A stretch of 64,000 bases of DNA from the NCBI GenBank assembly GCA_036873755.1, contig JAVTVY010045365.1, forward strand, positions 62,001 through 126,000, given 5' to 3'. The stretch is from Hanleya hanleyi (taxonomy: Eukaryota > Mollusca > Polyplacophora > Lepidopleurida > Hanleyidae). Position numbers and translations under genes: made by a program. This document shows positions 56,346-64,000 of the stretch, in pieces; position 1 is the first letter of the stretch, and every line of letters begins with the position of its first letter. The notes below the pieces were generated by a model. The model saw only the letters and a list, made by a program, of their open reading frames with translations. It had not been told where the DNA came from and did no database searches.

Positions 56346-58440
56346 CAACATTATGATTCTACATCGCTGTCATGTTTGCACTACGGGATCCAATGAGATT
56401 GCGCGCGCAGCTGCCATCAGTCAATGCGCATGCCAACCATTTTTTCGGCTGCCAGCAAAAATTTTGCTCTCTGAGTTCTGCTTATGAAATCCGATAATCC
56501 AGAGACTTAACTGTGCCATCCACTCGCATAAATTAGCAGTAATTAATACTAGAGAGAACGCAGCGAGTGATTCCTACAGAATATATCGTAGATTCTTTTG
56601 GAATGCTTATTCGCGAATTCCGATGTTTGTATTACCACAAATGGAATACCGGTAATGTATTGTAATATAATGTAATTTTAACACAACCGGGTAGTCGTCA
56701 ACTAAGTGGTAATTAATTGTAGTAATTTACCGTAGTAATTATTTTGAAATCCCCAATGCAATCTTCGGGAAGTCAAGTTTTTCGAAATAACTCTTATGAC
56801 ATTTCAGTGTCCACCTAAATGGGACGTCAGGGTCCTACAAGCTGGGAACGGTGTGCTTAAGTACCCGATGCACAGTGTTACAGAGTATCGACACAATCAT
56901 CTAAAGGCCTCTGAGATTCGTTTCTGCAGTTGTTTAAATAATACAAGATTTATTTGACTGTGTTTAATACAAGCACCTTATGCCTCATATGCCTAATATA
57001 TCTTTATGTTGGATGAACCATAATGACGTCGGAACTGGTCAGGGGGTATTTTAAACTTCTGGAACTTGTGGTAGTTCGAAATACGAAAAGTTGTTACAGC
57101 CTGTCTGCCTCCATTTTTATTAGTTCGAAATAGGTATTTTACAGTACTTTGAAATGACGCATGTAAAGTATTTTGAACTATCACTTTCTATTCTATCTCG
57201 AACTACCAGATTGGCCACCACTTTTGGTAGCCAGAAAAATTAATGACAAGAATTAATCAACACAAAGTAAATTCCTCCAGCCGATGTCTCCGGGATAGGG
57301 AAATTGCCGTATTTAAGCTGGAAAACTTGGCTCTATCATTGCGGTTTGTAAGACTCAAGTGTCGCTGACGTACACGACCACAGTCCGAAGACAATATTGT
57401 GTCAATTTCCTTCGAGTGATATATAGTCTGCTGAATATCTTGTTACGAATGGCTCAATGGTTCTTTGTCATTGTACCATGGGCTCTGCTCGAAATATGTC
57501 CTAAGCAATGTCGTCGGGAAGTCGGTTGTTTCCGACTTTCTTTGAGACAATGGACGACTTTCTCTATTGAGAATTTCTCAAGAAAGCTTATATATCTATC
57601 GAGATCCGATAAAATATGAAGACCGCTCACCATCTTGAATCAGCGTGAATAACCGGCTACCTTATTGCGAGATCGGTTCTGGGACAGTTTCGTGTGTGAA
57701 CATCGGATTTAGCCGACACTAAAGTGCATGTCGTCGTCGTTTTCGTGTAAGAATCTGGTAATGCATTTTTCTTGATTTCATCACAAAGATGCCTGCAAAG
57801 GGCAGTGTTGTTTTCGCATTCGATATCGGATCTCTCGCCACGTGTAACAGAGGTCTGTTACGGCGAAGTCACTCGTAAAACCGGAAGAACGTTTATAGAT
57901 AAGTAACAGTGAAATAAAGAAACATACAGGAACGAGTATACCAAATCGGATCTCCGGATAATTAAAGTTGGGATTCCAAAAACTATAAATCACAAGGTCC
58001 GTAGATTTGGATATCCAAAAAACTGACTTATGATTATGGCTGATCTTGAATTTACAGGGAAAATGTGACGTAAACGTCTGATAACTAACAGAGGAATACA
58101 AGTGGAAACAAGAGCAATAATGAAACAAAGAACAAATGGACGTAACGAACGGACTAAAACATCCCACAAAACACAGCCTTTTCAGAGGTAATCAGGGATA
58201 TAGGGATTAAAGATTAAGGCGTCAATTTACCCAAGTAAAACTATACGCATACAGGCAATACTCTGACATGAAATATTTTTACACCGACGGAATACTAAAA
58301 CGGCAGGTTGAAAAGTTATTGATAAACATAATTTCAGTTAATGAATAAAAATAACAGAAGTCAATAAACGCTGTGACATAAGCGACGACGGCTGTCCAAC
58401 TGATACAGAATATTACGAGTTTAAAATTGATTTGAACCGT
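56346..58440. other. Non-coding stretch
   Basis: No recognisable gene or RNA. ORFs of up to 128 codons here lack conserved features. Confidence 0.35.
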
Positions 58441-58494
58441 ATGAAGGTACACATTTCGCTCGTCTTGAAAAGGTATTGTAGTCAATGATCGACT

Positions 58495-59330
58495 AGCGAA
58501 TGTCTGATCAATGATTCGGAAAATCTCATTACACTTTCACGAACTTGCGAATCTTATAATTTGTCAATACGATCATCTTCTCCGTCACTCAATATTCAGC
58601 CGTCTCTGTATGGTGTTCATACTTCAATTCCTTCGATGACAAACCCAAGAAAAGTTCGTCTAAATATCATAGATGCTTCATTTGATCAAATGTATTATTC
58701 ACGTTACCAACAGAATGGAGGAATGTCATGTCCAGAAAACACAAAAATGTCGCACAATATGTTGGCATTTACATCTAAACATCAATCAATGCAATCTGAT
58801 CGATCAGTCGATATTTCAAGTACCCTGTCATAGATGGTAATATTGATTCACGTGATATGAAAACCCTTCATGAGAACTATATTAGCTATACACCTGGGAC
58901 CCGCTCATCGAATGCCATTTGAGGATTTTTTGTTTTGCAGCCAATAAGACATAAATATATGAGACAAATGTAAGGACAAGTGGGAAATATATGAGGATGT
59001 TTTTAACATAAATATAAAGTACGTTGATGACAAACCAAACTGTGACAGATAGTACTGATGATGTAGGGACATTAAATCAAACTAAAGAGGACATTCGACT
59101 GACGACCTGTATTGATCGTACCTCACGTTATACTCGGGAACACGACGATAAAAGGCTGAACACAAACTGTGGGCAAAGTGAGAGTCTATAGGAATCGCTG
59201 GTGTTCGCATCTTTGACATACAATTGGGTAAACGCTGGTTATTTTGTAAATTTGGACATTTAACTCGAGAGTAGAACATTATATTGAAGGCCTGTTGTCA
59301 TATGCAGTGTTCCAAAACATGAAAGGTTAT
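58495..59330. repeat. About 0.8-kb direct repeat, left copy
   Basis: It matches 63137-63985 at roughly 90% by eye, from 'gtctgatcaatgatt' to 'tcatatgcagtgtt'. An internal ORF (58561-58833) is partly kept in the right copy (63159-63410), with SPSFNIQPSLYGVHTSIPSM shared. It is not recognised as a known LTR. Confidence 0.75.
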
Positions 59331-60271
59331 TATAAATTGGAGCGATATGCAAGAGGTGGGGAAAATTGACGTCTGGCGACTAAAAAGCAACCATATGACT
59401 CTGCAGGGAAGCATCCCTCGGCACCAACATTCAGACCCGAGAATACGGTAGATTCTCAGTCGTAGCCTCAGTATCTCAGCCGCGCTTTTATTGCAGTTGT
59501 TCATGTGGAGACTATGAAGTATCCACACGGCTCCTAGCACCGGCTTAAGCGGAATTAGATACGCTAGCTCGGGAGCTGTGATGACAGATCAGATCAACAG
59601 CTCATCTGATATATTTTTTTGATGTTAACAAAATATTCATCTGATCTTAATGGATGAGCATCGTGGACGTCTGATGAAGTAAACGCCTCAACATGGGGTA
59701 ACCTAGTAAATGCAAGAATACCCAGAGAAACTAACCTGTAATGTCCGACGTTTGACCGAGTTTGAAAGCTTATTGTCCTAAATGAAAGCAAAATATACTC
59801 CGCTTTTCAGCATGTCTTTGCAATGTATTAGACATAGGACTCAATTTCTACAGGTCCTGCGATTAGCCAGCCAATAAATGAACTCCCGTAAGCCCACCAA
59901 ACTGCATCGCTCCGACGCTTCATTTCTTTTCCATATCTGGATAAAAATCATATTTGGCATCTACCATATCGGAATGAGATGGCTAAAGTGTTTGCGGCAT
60001 AACACAAATCTATGCAATTAATATTTCGGGTTCAATCCCCGACCTGGTCATATCAAAGACTGAAAACTGAAAATGAAAACGAGTCACCGGGATGTTGATG
60101 TCATAATCCATAAGCCTTTCTTCGCGTCTACCAAATTAATAGATATCGTTCTTGGGATGTTTTTTAAAGAGATGCTCTAATTTCTAATTATCTAAATATC
60201 TATGTGAAATTCATTATCACAATATGCCGACAGCGTACAGGTTTTCCCAATTTCGCTCGTATTGAAAAGGT

Positions 60272-60316
60272 ATTGTAGTCAATGATCGATTACGCTAGTC
60301 GATCATTGACTACAAT
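60272..60316. repeat. 18-bp inverted repeat at the edge of a Penelope module
   Basis: ATTGTAGTCAATGATCGA and its reverse complement surround a 9-nt spacer. The same left arm occurs at about 58470-58490. It abuts the module that starts at 60316. Confidence 0.6.
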
Positions 60317-60670
60317 TACAAGCGTCTAGTCCGTCATTCATAATCCAGCCGTCGTCCATTAGAGAATATCCGCGTCCATAATCCAAAGACCTATTCCATT
60401 TTCCATATAACAGTATTAGCACCAAATTCAAAAAGACAATCATAGTATACATAAACATAGGCTTGTTTCCTGCAAGAGAGAAGCGGTCAACAGTTTTCAA
60501 TGATGCCGGGAAGACATCATGATGTTCCAAAAATATCAAATCCGTATCGGTGATCAGTATTCTTAATCCATAATATTCGTTATAGAGTCGTCATCTAAAA
60601 ATTGATGTATCTCAGTCACGCTTTGATTGTGACTGTTCATATGAGTACCATGACGATCTTGAAGTACATT
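60316..60670 (-). mobile_element. Penelope-like 3' module, another copy
   Basis: The ORF 60539-60303 contains LEHHDVFPASLKTVDRFSLA and the hydrophobic FMYTMIVFLNLVLILLYG segment, nearly identical to the copies at 34.1 and 43.4 kb. No RT is attached. Confidence 0.65.
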
Positions 60671-60710
60671 ATTAGTTATACGTCGCCCTTCCGGGGTAAT
60701 ACGGGATGAG

Positions 60711-60777
60711 ATTTGGTTTCTCTCGCCATATTTTTCCGAGGCGCAGCCGAGGAAAAATATGGCGAGAGAAACCAAAT
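60711..60777. repeat. Perfect 27-bp-arm hairpin
   Basis: ATTTGGTTTCTCTCGCCATA (60711 on) through TTTTTCC is followed by a 13-nt loop and the exact reverse complement. Such a perfect palindrome implies recent formation or a fold-back element core. Confidence 0.75.
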
Positions 60778-61461
60778 CGAATTTATCATATCTCAGAGCA
60801 TTAAGAATCACTTTGGACTTCAAGGCCGACATAATGGAACGGACTTCGATCGGACTTGCACTGGTTTCAGAACGATCCACAGCATGCACCGGAAAAAATG
60901 AACACAAAGACAAATGTATCATTTTTACAATCCTCATCTTTAAAACGTACTAAGGGAGGAGCAAAGATAACGATAACATATACTGTAATCCGTGAACAAT
61001 GAACCCGGTTTCCGTGTGAAATACCGGTGGGCTTCGGTGATAAAGAATGAACAATCTAACTTCAAATTCAGCTTCATCTCTTATGTTCTATTCTGAAAAT
61101 CAGAAACGTATAAAATACTGGAACATTAAGCTTAATCTCAATTTCATATTTAATATTTAATAGCCATCGACGAGTATAATATCTAGATTATATACCTTTT
61201 GTTAATAAATACATCGAAAGACCCGTTCCGGATTCACATCTGTTGCGTGGATATGTAAGTTTCAAATACACGTGTGAACTGTTACATTTCCATTCTGTCT
61301 ATAATTCAACACCGTGTCACTCGACAGTGTCACTTGTGTCATGTTTCCATAACATCACACAGGAGAAGGACCAACATGAACTGACTTAAATTTACAGTTC
61401 GAGAGAAAATCGGAAAAATCAAACTGTCCTGCACAATTTGGCAGAAGTATAGGTATTTGCT

Positions 61462-62937
61462 TCATTTTCGCACGATGATGTTGATTGCATTTATTGTGCA
61501 GTTATTGAACATTGGCGCTGAGGGATTTGCGGCGACCAGGATAGCTGTGGGAATGTCACACGATGTGGGCGGGACAGCGGTGCTGTCGAATTCACAAAAC
61601 AGCTGATTAAGATCAAAATCAAAGTCGTCGGCATGGCCTTCTGCTCGTACATCCTGGGTGTGTAACACGGCCGACGTGGCATCATTTGACGTGGGTGCAG
61701 GGTACTGAGAAGATGCAGGATGGGGTTTGACAAGAACATTTACTGGAAGTGTATGCGTACCGGTATTCGTCTTTCGGGTTGAACCCATCGTGTCAGGAAA
61801 GGCTACTGACGCAACCGTGTGGCCCATTTGCAGTTTCTCGCCATCACTTACTCGCTGGTAAACCGACAGCGACGAGACAGATCTGTGACCTGTGACAGCC
61901 ATTATTTGAGATGCTGAATAGTTGTTTCTACCAAGGATGGTGATGCCGGTTGCTCGTATACTGTGGTTAGTGTATGGTTCAGAAAGTTTCAGACGAGTGC
62001 CCAGGTTGGTCATGAAGGCTGCCAAGCGGTGTTTCCCAATAGGTTTGTTATAATACCAAACTTTATCGTCGTCGAGGAAACTATCAACCGGGTACTGCCA
62101 CAAGCGATCACATTTCGGATGGAGTTTGGAGATATAACTTTCGAATGAAGCAACAGGACAGAACGGGGAACCTTCTTCTTCAGGCATGAATCCGGTAACA
62201 CCCTCTTTTTGCTGGGCCCGGCGATTTTTTGTGAGTTCATCCTCCTTTTTTTTCACATACCTCTGCCCAGTTTTCGGGTCCCGCTTGATGATGAATGTGT
62301 TTTTTGTCATCTTTTCCATATTCTCCACTCCCCTTCTAAAGAAGAACAGACGTACATCGAACTGAACTTTATTTGCAAGCCCAGTTGGGGTTTTTGGGGA
62401 CATGAGAACAGACTTGTAGAGTTTACAACGATCGGACTCGTTTATGGGCTCATAATGATCGGTGTCGCCTTTTCCAGATGCCTTCAACTCTGCAAGTGCG
62501 GTTTTGAAGCACTCGTTGGCTTCATTAAACTCCGAATTTCTAATCAAATCAAAAGTTTTCAAATACGGTGGGGCCTTCAGGTAACGATTCAGAGAATGTC
62601 GAAAGTTTTCGAGAGTGGATGTTTTGTACAATTCTCCGTCTTGTTTTCGGGCATCCAAATAAAAATGACTGAGTACCTCTGCTAACCTCTCGGCCGAGAA
62701 TCCTTCGAATTCTTCACTCTGCCCCTTCTCTTTCAGGTAATACTTCAAAGTTCTGGCGGACGCTTTGTTCGATTTTTTTGTGTTGCTGGGAATAATATTA
62801 GCCCGCTTTTCAACAACTTCATCGTCCGTGTGAGACGCGAAACGTTTGCCTGATTCAGCCATTTTCTTTAGCAGACGATGGAACACCTGTTCGTTGCCCT
62901 TGGCGACGGGGGTATACGATATATATTCGACCAGCAA
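61462..62937 (-). CDS. Crypton-type tyrosine recombinase (491 aa)
   Basis: An N-terminal SAM-like helical core (about 60-150, KASARTLKYYLKEKG...LENFRHSLNRYL) precedes a tyrosine-recombinase catalytic domain. Catalytic residues seen are Arg in LFFFRRGVEN, His-x-x-Arg in NHSIRATGI, a second His in VTGHRSVS, and Tyr in LSVYQR. This is the arrangement of Cryptons and of the ZMYM2/QRICH1/KCTD1-related proteins derived from them. The frame is fully open. The tail after about residue 385 is low-complexity. No BTB or MYM zinc finger is attached. It may be an active Crypton or a domesticated gene. I see no clear element termini. The start could also be Met26 (MAESGKRFAS). Confidence 0.75.
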   Translation of the reverse strand: MLVEYISYTPVAKGNEQVFHRLLKKMAESGKRFASHTDDEVVEKRANIIPSNTKKSNKASARTLKYYLKEKGQSEEFEGFSAERLAEVLSHFYLDARKQDGELYKTSTLENFRHSLNRYLKAPPYLKTFDLIRNSEFNEANECFKTALAELKASGKGDTDHYEPINESDRCKLYKSVLMSPKTPTGLANKVQFDVRLFFFRRGVENMEKMTKNTFIIKRDPKTGQRYVKKKEDELTKNRRAQQKEGVTGFMPEEEGSPFCPVASFESYISKLHPKCDRLWQYPVDSFLDDDKVWYYNKPIGKHRLAAFMTNLGTRLKLSEPYTNHSIRATGITILGRNNYSASQIMAVTGHRSVSSLSVYQRVSDGEKLQMGHTVASVAFPDTMGSTRKTNTGTHTLPVNVLVKPHPASSQYPAPTSNDATSAVLHTQDVRAEGHADDFDFDLNQLFCEFDSTAVPPTSCDIPTAILVAANPSAPMFNNCTINAINIIVRK

Positions 62938-62999
62938 GTTGACAATACAGCATCACACATGAGGTCTGTCAGCCAATCAAAAGTCTACATGCTTCTCTG

Positions 63000-63105
63000 A
63001 GATATGATAAGGGTTCATACGGCCCCTAGCCCCGGGTTAAGCGGAATTAGACACAAGTTACGAAACGTAGCGCCATAGATCTTGCACGCTGCGTTCGTAT
63101 TTTCA
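63000..63105 (-). repeat. Penelope module fragment
   Basis: The phrase 'cggcccctagccccgggttaagcggaattag' and 'gttacgaaacgtagcgccat' match the start of the recurrent 3' module. The remainder is absent. Confidence 0.55.
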
Positions 63106-63136
63106 ATACGAGCGAAATATGGACCTTCATACAGTT

Positions 63137-63985
63137 TGATCATTGTCTGATCAATGATTTGGAAAATCTCGTTATACTTTGTCGAGCTTACAATTTGCCA
63201 ATACAAGCATCTTCTCCATCATTCAATATTCAGCCGTCTCTGTACGGTGTACACACTTCAATTCCTTCGATGACAAATTCAGGAAAAGCTCAGCCAAATA
63301 TCATAGATGCTCCAGTTGATCAAATGTATTATTCACGTTATCAACAGAATGAAGGAATGTCATGTCCAGAGAACACAAAACGTCGGACAATTGTTGGCAT
63401 TTACATCTAAACATCAATCAATGCAATCTGATTGATCAGTCGATATTTCAAGTACCCTGTCATAGATGGTAATATTGATTCACATGATAAGAAAAACCCT
63501 TCATGAGAATTGTATTAGCTGTACCCCTGGCACCCGCTCATCGAATGCCATTTGAGGAGTTTTTGTTTTGCCGCTAATAAGACATAAATATATGAGACAG
63601 GCTTAAGGACAAGTGGAAAATATATGAGGATGTTTTCAACATAAATATAAAGTACGTTGATGACAAACCAAACTGTGACAGATAGTACTGATGATGTAGG
63701 GGCATTAAATCAAACTAAAGAGGACATTCGACTGACGACCTGTATTGATCGTACATCACGTTACACGGCATGTTCATACTCGGGAACACGGCGATAAAAG
63801 GCTGAACATAAACTCTGGGCATATAGAGAGTCTATAGGAGTCGCTGGTGTCGGCATCTTTGACTAGGCAATTGGGTAAACGCTGGTTATTTTGTAAATTT
63901 GGACATTTAACTCGAGAGTAGACATTATACTGAAGGCTTCTTGTCATATGCAGTGTTCTAAAACATGTAAGTTTATTATAAAAAC
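63137..63985. repeat. About 0.8-kb direct repeat, right copy
   Basis: It is the partner of 58495-59330 in the same orientation, with small indels. The two copies enclose about 3.8 kb that includes the Crypton ORF. Confidence 0.75.
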
Positions 63986-64000
63986 CACATAAATGTTGCA

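Noticed and set aside
52753..58440. ORFs of 60-135 codons in this AT-rich stretch
   Set aside because: No conserved motif, no splice context and length within chance expectation.
1..64000. CRISPR arrays, bacterial operons or riboswitches
   Set aside because: The sequence is clearly eukaryotic (spliced exons, SINEs, pol III tRNA). The tandem arrays lack unique spacers.

Overview
The window is a repeat-rich piece of an invertebrate nuclear genome. It has intron-containing genes, tRNA-derived SINEs, Gypsy, LINE and Penelope-like retroelements, and many fold-back MITEs. A SINE at about 51.0-51.4 kb has a tRNA-like head, a tail motif near 'gcgacgttaaaccc' and a TCAC repeat. I associate that combination with molluscs, particularly gastropods, from memory only. 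There is no bacterial-style gene organisation.

The outstanding feature is a 14.2-kb DNA element at 3749-17965. It is bounded by roughly 0.87-0.9-kb terminal inverted repeats that begin 5'-AG and are flanked by a near-perfect 6-bp duplication, as in Polintons/Mavericks. It encodes a full-length protein-primed type family B DNA polymerase with intact motifs, a CARD + PC4-like protein, two RING-finger proteins, a small unknown protein and an apparently intact tRNA-Leu(UAA). I see no integrase, capsid, packaging ATPase or maturation protease. The terminal repeats carry about two dozen copies each of a CGGCCATTTTCGAA unit (YY1-like core) plus TGATTGACAG (PBX-MEIS-like) sites, a TATA box and an initiator. 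They therefore act as divergent promoters for the CARD/PC4 gene at one end and the polymerase gene at the other. A third copy of this promoter drives an internal RING gene. The short genes end in sequences that match the metazoan replication-dependent histone mRNA stem-loop (GGCCCTTTTCAGGGCC), and the two RING genes are followed by a histone-downstream-element-like AAAGAGAA. One of these genes also has five CCAAT boxes. The polymerase and CARD genes have AATAAA signals instead. This suggests two expression classes, one of them coupled to S phase. A 295-bp dimeric repeat array of the same gene-end and gene-start modules fills the centre.

The host backbone is an SLC22-type organic ion transporter locus on the + strand. 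Seven phase-compatible exons (19861-34025, 1041 coding bases) give the C-terminal two thirds of an intact transporter. Its N-terminal exons are not visible in the window, so the 14.2-kb element probably sits in a large intron or upstream of the gene. A second, tandem SLC22 copy (36049-40188) is a pseudogene with in-frame stops, a frameshift, lost splice donors and a missing exon.

From 41158 to 50394 lies a complete but decayed Gypsy LTR element on the - strand (245-bp LTRs, 5-bp duplication CTGTT), itself interrupted by a Penelope-like 3' module. The right part (50.4-64 kb) holds a SINE, Penelope and LINE fragments, long stretches with no recognisable gene, an intact Crypton-type tyrosine recombinase ORF (61462-62937) and an approximately 0.8-kb direct repeat on either side of that region.
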